From: Montanilutibacter psychrotolerans
Lineage (GTDB): Bacteria > Pseudomonadota > Gammaproteobacteria > Xanthomonadales > Xanthomonadaceae
Reading direction: 5' to 3'
Length of the DNA stretch: 64,000 bases
Assembly (NCBI RefSeq): GCF_003719825.1
Contig: NZ_RIBS01000001.1
Location: 434,001 to 498,000, forward strand
The translations under genes and the position numbers were made by a program. The notes beneath the pieces were generated by a model. The model was given only the letters and a program-made list of their open reading frames with translations. It did no database searches and was not told the origin of the DNA. Positions 19,932 to 30,669 of this stretch are shown in pieces. Position 1 is the stretch's first letter. The number at the start of each line of letters is the position of its first letter.

Positions 19932-21853
19932 ACGCACCGGACCGACGCCCGTTGCAGACCGGCTTGCCGTTGGCGGGCCTGGCGTTCGCCGTGTTGGCCG
20001 ACGGCGTGGACGGCGACGGTGCCGAGGCCCGTTGGCTGGCGGGTTGGCGGGCGCGCTTCGGTGCGTCGCTCGACGACCCGCTGCAGTTTCTGCGCGATTG
20101 GGTGCAGGCGCCGAGCGAGGCCGATCGCGGCCTGCACGAACTGGCGCGTTCGCTCGGCCTGGCCATCGCCGAGACCGTCGCACTGTCGTTGACCGCCGAG
20201 GTTGAACGCGAGCCTATGGCCGGGCGCTGCCTGGCCTGGCTGCAGAGCCCGGTCGGCGGCTCGCGGCCGACGCTTGGCCTGGTGGCCAGCGTCGTCGCAC
20301 AGATCGAAGGCGGTGCGCCGGCGATGGCGCTGGCGCGCATCGCCAGCGGCCGTGCGCTGGCGGCCGGCGTGCTGCGATTGGACGCCGAACAGCGTACGTT
20401 GCCCGAGGCGGCATTGCGCACGCCGGCGCCGCTGGCATTGGCGCTGGCCGGCCTGCCATCGGCCTGGCCCGGCGTCGAGAGCGGCCTGGAGGGAGCCCCG
20501 CCGTTGCCGCCTTCAGTTCACGCGCAGGCGGCTCGGTTTGCTTCCATGCTGGCCACCGAAGGCGGTGCGCTCGCCATTCGCAGCGGGTACCCGCGCGAGG
20601 CCCGCGCCGCCGCGGCGGCCTTCGCGCGCGTGTTGCGTACCGAACCCGCGTTCGTCGGCGCCGACGCACCGCCCGGCATCGGCAGCTGGCTGTGGTTGAC
20701 CGGGCATATCCCGGTGTTCTCGATCGAACTGGCGCCGGGCGAATCGCGCAACCTGCCCAAGCTGCCCGGCTACCACGGACCGGTGCTCGCGGTGACCGGT
20801 TTCGAGGGCAGCGTGTTGCAAGGCGATGCGCCGGCGACGCGCTGGGAGCTCGCGATCCCGGCGTGCGACGAACGCATCGCGCTGTGGCAGACGGCGATCG
20901 ACGATCCGGTGCTGTCGGCGCAGCTGGGTCGGCAGCACCGGCTGCCTGCCGCCCGCATCGACGACCTCGCGCGTGCCAGCCGCCGCCACGCGCGGCTCGA
21001 CGGCCACGCACGCCTCGACCACGACATCATCGCCGCGGCGGCACGCGGCAGCGGCGCGGTCGACCTGGGCAGCATGGCGCAACTGCGCCCGCACGCCATC
21101 GACGACGACGCGCTGGTGCTGACGCCCTCGGTGCGACAGTCGCTGGAGCAGGTGCTGGCGCGATGCCGCCAGCGCGACGTGCTCGACCAGCCGCTCGGTC
21201 CCGCAGTGCGCGCGCGCTATCGCGCCGGCGTGCGTGCGTTGCTGGTCGGTCCGTCCGGCACCGGCAAATCGCTGGCCGCGGCCTGGATGGCGACGCGACT
21301 GGGCCTGCCGCTGTACCAGGTCGACCTGGCGTCGGTGAGCAGCAAGTACATCGGCGAGACCGAGAAGAATCTCGCGCAGTTGTTCGAGCGGGCCGAGAAC
21401 GCCGAGGTGGTGTTGTTGTTCGACGAAGCCGACGCGCTGTTCGGCAAGCGCACCGATGTGCGCGACGCCAACGATCGTTACGCCAACAACCAGACCAACT
21501 ACCTGCTGCAACGCATCGAGGCTTTCGACGGCCTGGCGATCCTGACCAGCAACAGCCGTTCGCGATTCGACAGCGCCTTCTCGCGACGTCTCGACGCGAT
21601 CATCGAATTTCCCGCACCGGCACCGACCGAGCGGCGCGAGCTGTGGCTGGCGCACCTGGGCAACCACCATCGGCTCGGCGCGGGCGATCTCAACCAGCTT
21701 GCGGGCGCGTGCGACCTGGCCGGTGGCCACATCCGCAACGCCGTGCTCGCGGCCACCGTGGCCTGCGATGGGCCGGTGGATTTCGCAGCGCTGCGGCAGG
21801 CGGTGGAGAGCGAGTACCGCAAGCTGGGCCGGACCCTCCCGGCGGGGCTGTGA
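19928..21853 (+). CDS. AAA+ ATPase of the eCIS (Afp15-like)
   Basis: This 641-aa protein has a C-terminal AAA+ module. Walker A is GPSGTGKS at residues 441-448, Walker [15 protein letters not shown] at about 494-507, followed by a sensor-1 region [18 protein letters not shown] with arginine-finger candidates. The N-terminal 400 residues are family-specific and poorly conserved. eCIS loci almost always encode one such ATPase near the cargo genes, with a proposed role in assembly or cargo loading. The start ATG 19928 overlaps the tape-measure stop. The gene ends two bases before the DUF4157 gene, linking them in one transcript. Confidence 0.92.
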   Translation: MNAPDRRPLQTGLPLAGLAFAVLADGVDGDGAEARWLAGWRARFGASLDDPLQFLRDWVQAPSEADRGLHELARSLGLAIAETVALSLTAEVEREPMAGRCLAWLQSPVGGSRPTLGLVASVVAQIEGGAPAMALARIASGRALAAGVLRLDAEQRTLPEAALRTPAPLALALAGLPSAWPGVESGLEGAPPLPPSVHAQAARFASMLATEGGALAIRSGYPREARAAAAAFARVLRTEPAFVGADAPPGIGSWLWLTGHIPVFSIELAPGESRNLPKLPGYHGPVLAVTGFEGSVLQGDAPATRWELAIPACDERIALWQTAIDDPVLSAQLGRQHRLPAARIDDLARASRRHARLDGHARLDHDIIAAAARGSGAVDLGSMAQLRPHAIDDDALVLTPSVRQSLEQVLARCRQRDVLDQPLGPAVRARYRAGVRALLVGPSGTGKSLAAAWMATRLGLPLYQVDLASVSSKYIGETEKNLAQLFERAENAEVVLLFDEADALFGKRTDVRDANDRYANNQTNYLLQRIEAFDGLAILTSNSRSRFDSAFSRRLDAIIEFPAPAPTERRELWLAHLGNHHRLGAGDLNQLAGACDLAGGHIRNAVLAATVACDGPVDFAALRQAVESEYRKLGRTLPAGL

Positions 21854-21855
21854 GC

Positions 21856-24800
21856 ATGGACCGCGCCGCGCCGACGCCGCAGCACAAGCCCGGGCATGGC
21901 ACGCGCCAGGGGCAGGATCGCGGCCACGCCAAGCCGCGCGAAACGATGTGGCAGGCCGAGCAGGAGTCGCAGGAGGAGCAGGCGCAGGATGCCGAGGCCG
22001 ACGCGCCAAAGGTCGGCGTGCCGGTCTACCTCGGGGCGGTGCAGCGCAAAGGCGGCGATGGCGGGGACGCGCCGTCGGAAGGGGCGTCCGGTGCCGGTGC
22101 GGCGGGGGGCGCGGGGCAAGCCGGCGGCGCGGCCGCTTCGGGGGCAGCCGGTGAGGGAGGCGGACTTCGCGGGCCAGCCGGCATCCGCGCGATCGCCGAC
22201 GGTGGTGTGTCCCAGGCGGGGCAGGCATTGCCCGGTCTCGACCGCATCCAGGCCTCGTTCGGTCGTCACGACGTGTCGGGTGTGCGCGTGCAGGTGGGCG
22301 GCGTCGGTGGCGATGCCGCAGCACGGCTCAGCGCACGTGCCTACACACTGGGCGACCGCATCGCTTTCCGCAGTACGCCGGACCTCCGCCTGGCCGCCCA
22401 CGAAGCCGCGCATGTGATCCAGCAGCGGCGCGGCGTCAGCCTCGCCAACGGCGTGGGGCGCCATGGCGATCGCTATGAGCAGCACGCGGATGAAGTGGCG
22501 CGGCGGGTGACGGCGGGCGAGTCGGCCGAGGACCTGCTCGATGCCGGTGGCAGTGGCGGCGCGGCCGTCCAGCGCGAATGCGATTGCGGCGGGGCCGGGT
22601 GTTCGAAATGCGGCGAGGCACAGGAAGAGGACCAGGAACCGGCCGGAGTGCAGCGGGAAGTCGATCCATCGGCCATCGCTGACACGGGCGCCGGCACCGA
22701 CGTGGCGGTCCAGCGCGAGTGCGATTGCGGCGGCAGCGGTTGCTCGGCGTGCCGCGATGAGGAGGCGTCTGCGCCGGCCGGCGTGCAGATGGAGCTCGAC
22801 GTCAACGCCACGCGCCAGTTCGAGGCGATGGCTGCGGGCGGGAACTACGATTTCGATTTCTCGGTGGGCGGCGGTGGCGGGGGCGCGCCGGGCGCATCGG
22901 CCGAGTCCGCGTCATCGACCTCTTCCGGAGGCGAGGGGGCTGCCGAATCCGCCAGCGACGGCGAGGCCGCCGGACCGGAAGCCGCCGCCGATGCCGGCGG
23001 TGGCGGCGGTGGTGCGTCCGCTGATTCCGCGCCTGCCGCCGCCGACGGCGGTGCCGCGGGCGAAGCGGATAGCGCGCCCGGGGCGGTCAGCGCCTCCTGC
23101 TACAACGCCGACATCGAGGAGCCCGACGAGGAGCGCGAAAGCGAACCGGCCGAGCCGCCGAAGGGCGACGTCAAGGAAGATGTCGACGCCGAACTGCCCG
23201 AGCCCGAGGGCGGAGACGATTGCCCGGTGGGCGATGCCGTTGCTGCTGCCGCGCCGCCCGCCGGGGGAGCGGCGGGCGGCGGCGAGGGCGCAGCCGCTGG
23301 GGCTCCCGCCGGTGGTGGCGACGCGGCCGCACCTGCCAGTGGCGACAGCGCCGGAGAGGCCACCGGAGAATCCGCTGGCGACAGCAGCGCGGGTGCGGGT
23401 GCGGGTCCGGGTGCCGGCGGACCGGGCGGCGGCGATGGCGGTGAAAGCGCCGCGCCAGCTGAAGGCGGCGCGGTGGCCAGTCCGGCTGGCGGTCTCGATG
23501 CGGCCATCGCCGGCGGCGAAGCCGGCCGCGATGGGGCAGTGGCGGGCTATGCCGCCGCCAAGGCGCGGCTTGGGGAAGTCGGCATGGCGGCGCGTCCGAA
23601 CGCCGCGCCGATCGGCATGGCCCAGGCCGAACCCGGCCAGCGTGAGATCGCCGCGGCAGCAAACGGCTTCTTCTCCTCGGCGGCCGGTCGCCTGGACAGC
23701 GTCGTCAGCGAAGCCCTGTCCACCGTGCCCGCGCGCCTGGGCGGACTGGCCGAGTCGATCAAGGGAGGCATAGGCGCAGCGATCGAGGCCGAGAAGTCGG
23801 CCGTGTCGGGGCGCATCGCCGCGGCACGCGCGCAGGCATTCGGAAGCGCCAGCTCGGCGGTGGCGCGGGTGCTCGGCGCGCATTCCGAAGCGACGGGACA
23901 GATCAACGCCGCCGCCGACGCCGCGCTGGCCGCGTTGGACGGTGCGTATCCGGACATCCTCGGCCGCATCGACGATGCCGAAAGCAGCGGCCTGGACGAC
24001 ATCAGCCAGGCTTATGCCGACAGTCGCACCAACCACAATGCGATCGGCAAGCGCATCGGCGGCGAAGCCACGGCTCGCGGTGCCGAGTACGTGGCGCAGT
24101 ACGACCAGTGCAAGATCCACCGTCGCGACAGCTGGACGGCGGGCTGGTTGACCGACCGCCGCGCCGAAGCGCAGCAGGAGGCCGCAACCAAGACCGCCGA
24201 CGGCTACCGCAGGAGTCTCGAAGACGCCGGCAAGAAGGCCGGTTACGACCTCGTCGTGCAAGGCCGTCCGCGCGACCGCTGTGGCCTGATCGCGATCGCG
24301 AACCGCGCGCGCGACAGCCTCGACGCGCAGTACACATCCCTGGTGGGTGCGATCGAGGCGGGCCGTGGCTCCGCCATCGGCCAGGCCGATGCCGCGCGCG
24401 ACCAACTGCTGCGTTCGGTGGGTTCGGCGCTTGGCGACGCACTCGGCGCGCTCGATGCACAGGAGGCCGAACAGCGCCAGGCCGCCAACGACACCGGTTA
24501 CCTGCAGCAGGTGGCAATCGAGCAGGCCGCGCACGCCGCGGCCGCCAGCGTGCTCAGTGCGATCGCGGATGCGGTCGATGGCGTCTCGGGCCTGCTGCGC
24601 AGCACGCGTGGGGAAGTCGCCGGCCTGGCCGATGCCGAACCGGCCGCCGCCGCGCGACAGTTCGACGCGATGCGCGGCGCCGTCGACGCCGGCATGGGCC
24701 GCCTGATGGTGCAGGCCCTGACCGGCGTGGCGATGGCCGAAGCCAGTCTGCTGGGCAGTGCGGCCTCCAGCTATTCGGCGATGGCGCAGCTGTCGGAGAG

Positions 24801-27024
24801 CCATTCCACCCAGACGTCACAGTCCAGCGAGGGCACGGCCAGCGGAATGCGCAGCCTTGCCGACAGCGGCTGCGACACGCTCTCGCAACAGGCATCGCAA
24901 TACGCCCAACAGACCGCGAGCATGGCCGAGCAGGGCCTGGCCGGGTTCGAGACGATCGCCTCGGGCGCCGAGACCGGCGCGACCACCATGGTCGGCAACA
25001 TCCGCACCACGCTGGGAAAGGCCGAAACGGATCTGGAGAAGGGCCTGCGCAAATCGCTGGGCGAGCTGGACAGCCCCGCCAAGGGCATCCCCAAGCACGC
25101 CCGCGTGGCGGCATCCAAGGAGCAGCCGGCGTGGAAGTCGGTGGTCAAGTGGGTGCTGATCATTGCGATCATCGTCGTGGTGGCATTGGTGATCGGTCCG
25201 GCGGTGATCGGCGCGGTCGGCGCTGCGGCCGGCGCGCTGGGCGCCAGTGCCGCCGCGGCCAGCGTGATCGGCACCGTGGTGGGCGGCGCCATCGTCGGCG
25301 CCGCGACGTCGGCCACCATCCAGGTCATCAACAACGCCGCGGCCGGCGAATCGCTGCTCAAGGGCGTTGGTCGCGCGGCGATCATGGGCGCGATCGGTGG
25401 TGCGTTCGGCGGTGCCGCCGGACAGCTGATCGGCAAGGCCGCGCAGGCCTACCAGCTCAGCGGCGTCACCCAGTTCGCGCTCAACGTGGCGGCCGACACC
25501 GTGCTGGAGATCGGCACCTCGATCGTGACTGGCGAGTTCTCGTGGGACGCACTGGGCATGTCGGTGCTGATGTCGGTGGTGACCGGCGGGTTCGGCGAGG
25601 TTCCCAAGGTCAAGGCGGTGCAGGCCCGCGTCCAGCATGGCGCGGCGTCGAGCGTGCCCGGCAGTGGCGCGGCGCGCTTTGCCGATTCGATCCGTCCGCC
25701 CGCTCCCAGCGTGGCGCCACGCACCGCGGCCGATGTCGAGGTTGCCGGCACGCCCAAGTCGACCGCGTCGGGCGAGACCGGACCCACCGCGCCGGCACGT
25801 CCGCACGAATCGGCCGAAGCGCCCAAGGCGTCGGATGGTCGTACCGCCGCGCCGGACGAGCCGGGCGTGCGACCCGCCGACGCCGATGCCGACGCGCCGG
25901 CACCGCGTCCGGCCGATGCCGATGCGCCGGCAAAACGTCCGGTGGCGGGTGAGCCCGATGCGCCGAGCAGCAAGACCGACGAGGGCGGTGCGCCGCACAA
26001 GCACGAGGATGTCGATGCGGCGGCCGGTCGCGCCGGCTCGCAACGCGCCGAAGGCCCGGAGCTGGCGGCACCGGCCAAGGGCAAGAGCGACACCGAGCTG
26101 GTCGAGTCCACCGCCAAGCGCAGCAAGGTGGGCGAAGAAGACCACGTCAACGCCTTCCGCAAGAACGGCGATCGCGTCGAGTGCGAGATCTGCAGCCTCG
26201 GTTGCGGCCGCGTGCGCGACCGGATCCAGCAGATGGAGGATGCCTTGCCGGTCGGCCATCCTGCGCGCGCCAAACTGGAGGCATTGCGGGCGGAGGTCGC
26301 GCGCGTCGAGGCGGCAATCGAAGGCCGCGGCATGTCGCTCAAGGACGTGATCGACGCCAGCGCCGGCATCGCCAACAAGTTCCGCGAGATCGGCGCCGCG
26401 CACCCCGAAGTGGGCAAGGGCATCGACAACCCGCGCAGCCTGAAGGACGTGTACGACCTCAGCACCGGCGCCAAGCCGGGCTTCGAGCCGATCCGCACGG
26501 ACAACCTGGGCGTGAAGTCGGACCCGCCGGAAATCGTACCGATCGGCAAGGCGCCCAGCCTCAAGGCCAAGCCCGGCGAACAGGTCATCTACGTGCTGCG
26601 CGATGCCACCACCGGCGCGGTGCTCAAGGTCGGCAAGGTGCGGCCAGAGAAAATCGCCGCACGGTTCAACGTGTACAAGAACGCCGGCGTCGAGGTCGGC
26701 CTGAAGCTCGAGATCGAAGTGACACGCGTGCGCGAATTGGGCAGCACCAAGGTCGAGCAGTTCGAGAATGCCCTGCGCATGCGGCTCGAACAGGAAGGGC
26801 ACATCATGCCGTTCGACAACTCGCCCGAGTCGGGCCGGTTGCGCCCGGCCGGGACGGACCTTCCGACCACCGGTCCCATCACCCGGCAAGGCCGCCTGGG
26901 CTTCGCCGGGCCGGGCACGCCGTACGATTCACGCAGCGCAAAGCTCAGGAAGTCGCATGATTTCCTGCGCGATGGCCCGCGCAAGGGCATTCTCGATCCG
27001 AGATCCGGTGGAGGTTCGCCATGA
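21856..27024 (+). CDS. DUF4157 (eCIS core domain) multidomain cargo with C-terminal GIY-YIG-like nuclease
   Basis: This 1722-aa protein has the following layout. Residues 1-120 are acidic and Gly/Ala-rich. The DUF4157 domain lies at about 125-225 with the zinc-protease-like motif HEAAHVIQQ at 182-190, the hallmark domain of eCIS-associated proteins. Two copies of a Cys motif ([14 protein letters not shown]) sit near 239 and 286. A Gly/Ala/Ser/Glu low-complexity linker runs to about 560, then long Ala-rich helices to about 1080. A hydrophobic stretch lies at about 1095-1205 ([16 protein letters not shown] followed by [12 protein letters not shown]). A Pro/Asp/Ala linker leads to the C-terminal domain from about 1577: [19 protein letters not shown], an Arg in AARFNVY and a Glu in [12 protein letters not shown], matching a divergent GIY-YIG nuclease. 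A putative immunity gene overlaps its stop (ATGA). The natural reading is a toxin loaded into the particle; the nuclease call is from motif spacing only. Confidence 0.85.
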   Translation: MDRAAPTPQHKPGHGTRQGQDRGHAKPRETMWQAEQESQEEQAQDAEADAPKVGVPVYLGAVQRKGGDGGDAPSEGASGAGAAGGAGQAGGAAASGAAGEGGGLRGPAGIRAIADGGVSQAGQALPGLDRIQASFGRHDVSGVRVQVGGVGGDAAARLSARAYTLGDRIAFRSTPDLRLAAHEAAHVIQQRRGVSLANGVGRHGDRYEQHADEVARRVTAGESAEDLLDAGGSGGAAVQRECDCGGAGCSKCGEAQEEDQEPAGVQREVDPSAIADTGAGTDVAVQRECDCGGSGCSACRDEEASAPAGVQMELDVNATRQFEAMAAGGNYDFDFSVGGGGGGAPGASAESASSTSSGGEGAAESASDGEAAGPEAAADAGGGGGGASADSAPAAADGGAAGEADSAPGAVSASCYNADIEEPDEERESEPAEPPKGDVKEDVDAELPEPEGGDDCPVGDAVAAAAPPAGGAAGGGEGAAAGAPAGGGDAAAPASGDSAGEATGESAGDSSAGAGAGPGAGGPGGGDGGESAAPAEGGAVASPAGGLDAAIAGGEAGRDGAVAGYAAAKARLGEVGMAARPNAAPIGMAQAEPGQREIAAAANGFFSSAAGRLDSVVSEALSTVPARLGGLAESIKGGIGAAIEAEKSAVSGRIAAARAQAFGSASSAVARVLGAHSEATGQINAAADAALAALDGAYPDILGRIDDAESSGLDDISQAYADSRTNHNAIGKRIGGEATARGAEYVAQYDQCKIHRRDSWTAGWLTDRRAEAQQEAATKTADGYRRSLEDAGKKAGYDLVVQGRPRDRCGLIAIANRARDSLDAQYTSLVGAIEAGRGSAIGQADAARDQLLRSVGSALGDALGALDAQEAEQRQAANDTGYLQQVAIEQAAHAAAASVLSAIADAVDGVSGLLRSTRGEVAGLADAEPAAAARQFDAMRGAVDAGMGRLMVQALTGVAMAEASLLGSAASSYSAMAQLSESHSTQTSQSSEGTASGMRSLADSGCDTLSQQASQYAQQTASMAEQGLAGFETIASGAETGATTMVGNIRTTLGKAETDLEKGLRKSLGELDSPAKGIPKHARVAASKEQPAWKSVVKWVLIIAIIVVVALVIGPAVIGAVGAAAGALGASAAAASVIGTVVGGAIVGAATSATIQVINNAAAGESLLKGVGRAAIMGAIGGAFGGAAGQLIGKAAQAYQLSGVTQFALNVAADTVLEIGTSIVTGEFSWDALGMSVLMSVVTGGFGEVPKVKAVQARVQHGAASSVPGSGAARFADSIRPPAPSVAPRTAADVEVAGTPKSTASGETGPTAPARPHESAEAPKASDGRTAAPDEPGVRPADADADAPAPRPADADAPAKRPVAGEPDAPSSKTDEGGAPHKHEDVDAAAGRAGSQRAEGPELAAPAKGKSDTELVESTAKRSKVGEEDHVNAFRKNGDRVECEICSLGCGRVRDRIQQMEDALPVGHPARAKLEALRAEVARVEAAIEGRGMSLKDVIDASAGIANKFREIGAAHPEVGKGIDNPRSLKDVYDLSTGAKPGFEPIRTDNLGVKSDPPEIVPIGKAPSLKAKPGEQVIYVLRDATTGAVLKVGKVRPEKIAARFNVYKNAGVEVGLKLEIEVTRVRELGSTKVEQFENALRMRLEQEGHIMPFDNSPESGRLRPAGTDLPTTGPITRQGRLGFAGPGTPYDSRSAKLRKSHDFLRDGPRKGILDPRSGGGSP

Positions 27025-27416
27025 AGTTCGCAAGCGCCGATCCCCAGAAGCCGACGGCCGCGTTCTGGGAACTGGTCGACCTGGGGCGACGCAAGCCCGA
27101 CGCCTGCCTGGCGCGGCTGGCCGAGCTCGACACGCCGGAGCTCGTCGACCTGTACTGGGCCTACAAGGACGCGGCAGACCTGCTGCGTGAGCCGGAGTAC
27201 TACGAGTACATGACCGGCATCACGTCGGAAGACGGGATCGCCGACCTGGCCTCGTGGATCGTGGCGCAGGGCAAGGAGTACTACCAGCGGATTCTCGCCC
27301 ACCCCGAGAAGGTGCCGACCGAGGAGCCGGAGCCGTACTTCGATCTGGAAAGCGCAGCGGTCGAAGAACACATCGAGCGCCACGGGGACGGCATCCCCTG
27401 GCGGGATCCTTCCTGA
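27021..27416 (+). CDS. DUF4240-like protein, putative immunity to the nuclease cargo
   Basis: This 131-aa acidic protein shows the layout I associate with DUF4240: an N-terminal [16 protein letters not shown] helix, a middle [12 protein letters not shown] segment and the signature [18 protein letters not shown]. It overlaps the cargo stop by ATGA and has a good GGAGG ribosome site, so it is co-translated with the toxin. Small acidic proteins in that position in polymorphic-toxin systems are usually immunity proteins, which is the basis for the inference. It has no signal peptide, consistent with protecting cytosolic DNA. Confidence 0.75.
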   Translation: MKFASADPQKPTAAFWELVDLGRRKPDACLARLAELDTPELVDLYWAYKDAADLLREPEYYEYMTGITSEDGIADLASWIVAQGKEYYQRILAHPEKVPTEEPEPYFDLESAAVEEHIERHGDGIPWRDPS

Positions 27417-27428
27417 GCGGAGTTCGCC

Positions 27429-28382
27429 ATGGCCCATCCTGTTCTCATGGCAGGCCAACGCCTGCGCAATACCCGCTGCGGCGCCGTCCAACAGGCCGGC
27501 TGCCACTTGCGGGGCCTCCGGCTGGAGAACTGCGAACTCCGCCGTGCAGACCTTTCCGACACGGACCTTTCCGATGCGGTGATGCGGCTGGTCGAGCTGG
27601 ACGGTGCAAACCTGCAGGGCGCGCAGCTCGCCGGGGCGCGCATCGAGGAGTGCAGCGCCGAGGCCGTCGACTTCTCGCGCGCCCGACTGACATCGGCGCA
27701 CATGCACCAGAGCGAGTTCGCCCGCGCCGTGTTCGACCATGCCGATCTGTCCGGCGCACTGGCCGATGGCGCAGGTTTCCGCGGTGCGAGTCTGCGCGGC
27801 GCGATGCTGCTCGGCGCGCACCTGCACGACGCCGATTTCCGCGGTGCCGACCTGGAGGGCGCCGATTTCGCCGATGCCGACCTGACCGGCGCCGATTTCC
27901 GGGGCGCGTTGCTGGCCAATGCCTGCTTCGATCGCGCCTGCGTCGACGGCTGTCGCTTCGACGTTGCGGTACCCATTACCAATCGGACGGACGCCGACGC
28001 TTCACCGTCGGCCGACGACGGCCAGGAGCAACGCGCGCGCGCGCTGTTGCAACGGCTGTTCGTAGGTGTTCCCTCCATCGAGGGCATGCACGTCGACCGG
28101 TTCGTGCCGGCGTTGGATGCGTTTGCGCGTGAGGATGGCGATGCGGCTGCGGCGATGCAGGAGTTCGCGCGACGCCTCGGCGCCGGCGGACTGATGCCGT
28201 CGGCCACCCTGCAGCCGTTGGTCGGCATGCTGCATGCGCTCGAATCGGCGCCGGACAACGACGAAGCCTTCGCGCAGTGGCAACCGTTGCTGGAGCACCT
28301 GTTCCCGGAACTCGTCGATGGCAGCGTGTCCTACGAAGCGCTGGCGCAACGCCTTGCCACGGGCAAGAGCACGGCGCGGTGA
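27429..28382 (+). CDS. Pentapeptide-repeat protein in the cargo region
   Basis: This 317-aa protein has A(D/N)LxG-type pentapeptide repeats over roughly residues 30-177 (LRRADLSDTDLSDAV, FRGADLEGADFADADLTGAD), expected to form a right-handed quadrilateral beta-helix. Residues 190-317 are a separate helical domain with no recognised family. It starts twelve bases after the immunity-like gene and continues the operon. Pentapeptide-repeat proteins include DNA-gyrase-binding mimics of DNA and structural effectors. Here it could be a second cargo or an additional protective factor; sequence alone does not decide. Confidence 0.8.
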   Translation: MAHPVLMAGQRLRNTRCGAVQQAGCHLRGLRLENCELRRADLSDTDLSDAVMRLVELDGANLQGAQLAGARIEECSAEAVDFSRARLTSAHMHQSEFARAVFDHADLSGALADGAGFRGASLRGAMLLGAHLHDADFRGADLEGADFADADLTGADFRGALLANACFDRACVDGCRFDVAVPITNRTDADASPSADDGQEQRARALLQRLFVGVPSIEGMHVDRFVPALDAFAREDGDAAAAMQEFARRLGAGGLMPSATLQPLVGMLHALESAPDNDEAFAQWQPLLEHLFPELVDGSVSYEALAQRLATGKSTAR

Positions 28383-28477
28383 CAATCGCCCCGCCAGCGC
28401 CGGCGATCGACGGGCGCGCTCGGTACCGGTCGTCGTTGCCGGCACGACCGCGCTGACCGATCACAAGGAGGTCAATC

Positions 28478-29953
28478 GTGTATTCCCGCCGACCACGCAA
28501 CTCGGAATCGCAGGCCGAAACCGAACCGGCACCACCGCCAGGCACCGGCAACGCCGTGGGCATGCCGCAGTTCCTGCGCGAGAACGAAGGCGCCGAGTCC
28601 GAAACCGGCATGGATGCCGGCACGGGAATGGACGCCAGCACCGGCATGGACGCGGGCGTGACCGATGCCGCGCCGGCGGAGGCAGGACCGACGGACGCCG
28701 GTGTTCCGGCCGGTGTCGGTCCGGCCCTGCCGACCGGCCCGAATGCCTGCACCACGGTCGAGGAGGAGGAGCGCAAATCGCGCTTTGGCGCGCGTTCGTT
28801 CTCGGCACTGGATTTCCGCCCGTCGGCGGGCTACGGCAAGTTCGATGCGTACTACTGGCCGGACGTCTCGCTGATGGCCGCGATCGTCAAGATGAAGTTC
28901 AACTACGTGCAGGCCGACAACACGCCCACGCTGAACGTGCTGATGCAGATGGCCATGGCCGGGCAGGACATCAGCCAGTTCTTCTGGACCGAGGCCGAGA
29001 AGACCCAGTTCGCCACCGACTACGTGCAGCGCGTGTCGAGCCAGTGGTCGTTCGCCCACACGTTCCGCTCGACGAAGGCCTGCTGGCCGTTCACCGCGCG
29101 ACCGCATGTCACGCCGCGAGTGGTCGACGACGTGGCCGATGCGCATTTCAACGTGACCGTGCACAAGACCAACACCTTCCGCGGATCGGCATTCCGCGCG
29201 CGCAATCCCGGGACACCCGGCTGGCAGGGGACCGGCGATCTGGATTCGCTGGACACCACGGACCTGAACAACCGCATGAGCACCGACGTTGCGCGCTCGG
29301 AACGGCAACGGCTGGAGCGCGCCGTCGCCAGTGCCACCGCCTCGCCGGTGCAGTTCGCCAGGGGCAGCGACACGGTCGAGGCGGCCGATCGCGCGCGCCT
29401 GCTCACGCTGGCCGACGCCATGAAGGCCAAGAACCCTTCCGACCCCGCGGTGCCGATGGTCCTCAATGGATTTGCCAGCGCCGAGGGAGGCGCGACGGAC
29501 AACCGGACACTGTCGCTTCGGCGTGCCGAGGCAGTGGCCAGCGAACTGCGCGCAGCCGGGGTCCCGCAGCCGATGGTAATCGCCGGCCTCGGCCCCACCG
29601 GCGCACCCAACGATGCGGCCAACCGCAAGGTCGAACTTGCGCCCAGTACCACCTTCGAAGGCACCTACACCGGCAACCGTTTCGCCCCGGACGCGCACGA
29701 GTTCGGCCACGCACTGGGCATGCCCGACGAGTACGACAACCACACCACGGGCCTGCTCGGCGACAAGCAGACGGCGTTCGTCCAGCTGGCGCAGGCCGCC
29801 GGTGTCGCGCCGCCAGACCAGTGGGGCGACCGGACCTCGAGCGTGATGGCCAACGGCGTCGATGTCCTGCCGCGCCATTACCTGACGATCTGGGAGGCGC
29901 TGGGCAGCATGACCGCGCCGGACATCACCCGTAACGAGTGGAGCATCGATTGA
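28478..29953 (+). CDS. OmpA-like domain fused to HExxHxxGxxD metalloprotease, putative eCIS cargo
   Basis: This 491-aa protein starts at GTG 28478 behind an AAGGAG. Residues 1-90 are low complexity with a GMDAG/GMDAS triplet repeat. Residues 90-285 are an unrecognised soluble domain. Residues about 289-388 look like an OmpA C-terminal peptidoglycan-binding domain (VQFARGSDTVEAADRARL, LSLRRAEAVASEL, ANRKVEL). Residues 407-417 read HEFGHALGMPD, the HExxHxxGxxD zinc site seen in snapalysin-type metzincins, followed by SSVMANG, a plausible Met-turn. No signal peptide is present although OmpA-like domains normally act outside the cytoplasm, which fits delivery by the injection particle. It overlaps the next gene by one base. 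Confidence 0.8.
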   Translation: MYSRRPRNSESQAETEPAPPPGTGNAVGMPQFLRENEGAESETGMDAGTGMDASTGMDAGVTDAAPAEAGPTDAGVPAGVGPALPTGPNACTTVEEEERKSRFGARSFSALDFRPSAGYGKFDAYYWPDVSLMAAIVKMKFNYVQADNTPTLNVLMQMAMAGQDISQFFWTEAEKTQFATDYVQRVSSQWSFAHTFRSTKACWPFTARPHVTPRVVDDVADAHFNVTVHKTNTFRGSAFRARNPGTPGWQGTGDLDSLDTTDLNNRMSTDVARSERQRLERAVASATASPVQFARGSDTVEAADRARLLTLADAMKAKNPSDPAVPMVLNGFASAEGGATDNRTLSLRRAEAVASELRAAGVPQPMVIAGLGPTGAPNDAANRKVELAPSTTFEGTYTGNRFAPDAHEFGHALGMPDEYDNHTTGLLGDKQTAFVQLAQAAGVAPPDQWGDRTSSVMANGVDVLPRHYLTIWEALGSMTAPDITRNEWSID

Positions 29954-30351
29954 TGGCCCTCGAGCTCGAATTCCGGCGAATCAGCCTGCAGCCGGGTTGC
30001 CTGGGCAACGAGCGCATGCGGGTCGGTGCCGATGGCGCGCTGGACTACTCGCAGAACCTGGCCGAGTGCGTGCCCGGCCAGCAATGGAACAGCCAGTGGC
30101 AGCACCTGGGCCAGCTCGGTGCAGACGAGTTGTCGCGGCTTTCCGGTGCCGTGCTCGACAGCGGCCTGCTGGAGCTGGAGCAGATCAGCGTCGACGAGTC
30201 GGTCGAAGGCGGGTCTCGCGAGGAGCTGGACCTCCGGTTTGGCGATGACTCGTGGCATTTCGTCGTGCAGAACACCCGGCCCCCGGCGTTCGTCAGCGTG
30301 ACCCGCGTGATCCGACAGATCGTCGCCGACCGGCAGTTCCGGCCGAACTAG
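29953..30351 (+). CDS. Small partner of the metalloprotease, possible inhibitor/immunity protein
   Basis: This 132-aa acidic protein overlaps the protease stop (TGATG). Its layout is a beta hairpin (LELEFRRISLQPG), a helix (LGADELSRLSGAVLDSGLLE) and an edge strand HFVVQNTRPPAFVSVTRVIR, and it faintly recalls protealysin inhibitor emfourin. That resemblance is weak and based on layout. It has no signal peptide. Overlap with a protease gene and its small acidic nature make an inhibitor or immunity role the best guess. It is the last gene of the eCIS operon before the thrS leader. Confidence 0.65.
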   Translation: MALELEFRRISLQPGCLGNERMRVGADGALDYSQNLAECVPGQQWNSQWQHLGQLGADELSRLSGAVLDSGLLELEQISVDESVEGGSREELDLRFGDDSWHFVVQNTRPPAFVSVTRVIRQIVADRQFRPN

Positions 30352-30532
30352 ACACCTTCGCCGTGGTTCGATGTCTGAACGGCGTGGGCGGTAGCGCCGG
30401 TCTGGCGGCCAATGCCGCTGGCCGTGCCCACCGTCGGTCGCGGTTGGTCCGTGGGCGCTGACGGCGTGCTACCCCGGCGGCGGCCGACGCGCTGCCGGGT
30501 GTGGTCGGATGGACCGGGGCGGCATCGGGCCG

Positions 30533-30561
30533 TTGACTTGGCCCGCCGCGTCGCCAACCAT
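30533..30561 (+). promoter_or_regulatory. Candidate promoter of the thrS leader
   Basis: TTGACT at 30533-30538 is separated by 17 bases from AACCAT at 30556-30561. The -35 is near consensus, the -10 weak. It would start an RNA near 30568, about 70 bases before the leader peptide. The rest of 30352-30638 shows no convincing gene. Confidence 0.4.
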
Positions 30562-30638
30562 GGGAGCCCTGATCGTGGCATCCGGCCGCGACCGAGCCCG
30601 AGGTGGCCCGCGGCAATACCGCCGGCCGAGCGTGTGAC

Positions 30639-30665
30639 ATGAGCACTACCACCGCCCAACGCTAG
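30639..30665 (+). CDS. thrS leader peptide with three consecutive Thr codons
   Basis: The frame reads ATG AGC ACT ACC ACC GCC CAA CGC TAG, giving MSTTTAQR. It lies 170 bases before thrS and five bases before the first arm of an alternative hairpin. Three tandem Thr codons immediately upstream of threonyl-tRNA synthetase are what a ribosome-mediated attenuator needs: stalling under low charged tRNA-Thr leaves the antiterminator free. The ribosome site is weak (GAG nine bases upstream). Confidence 0.6.
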   Translation: MSTTTAQR

Positions 30666-30669
30666 AAAC

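Noticed and set aside
1-30351. Prophage or type VI secretion system instead of eCIS
   Set aside because: No capsid, terminase, lysis or integrase genes and no TssJLM membrane complex are visible, while the AAA+ ATPase, probable CIS tape measure and DUF4157 protein are typical of eCIS.
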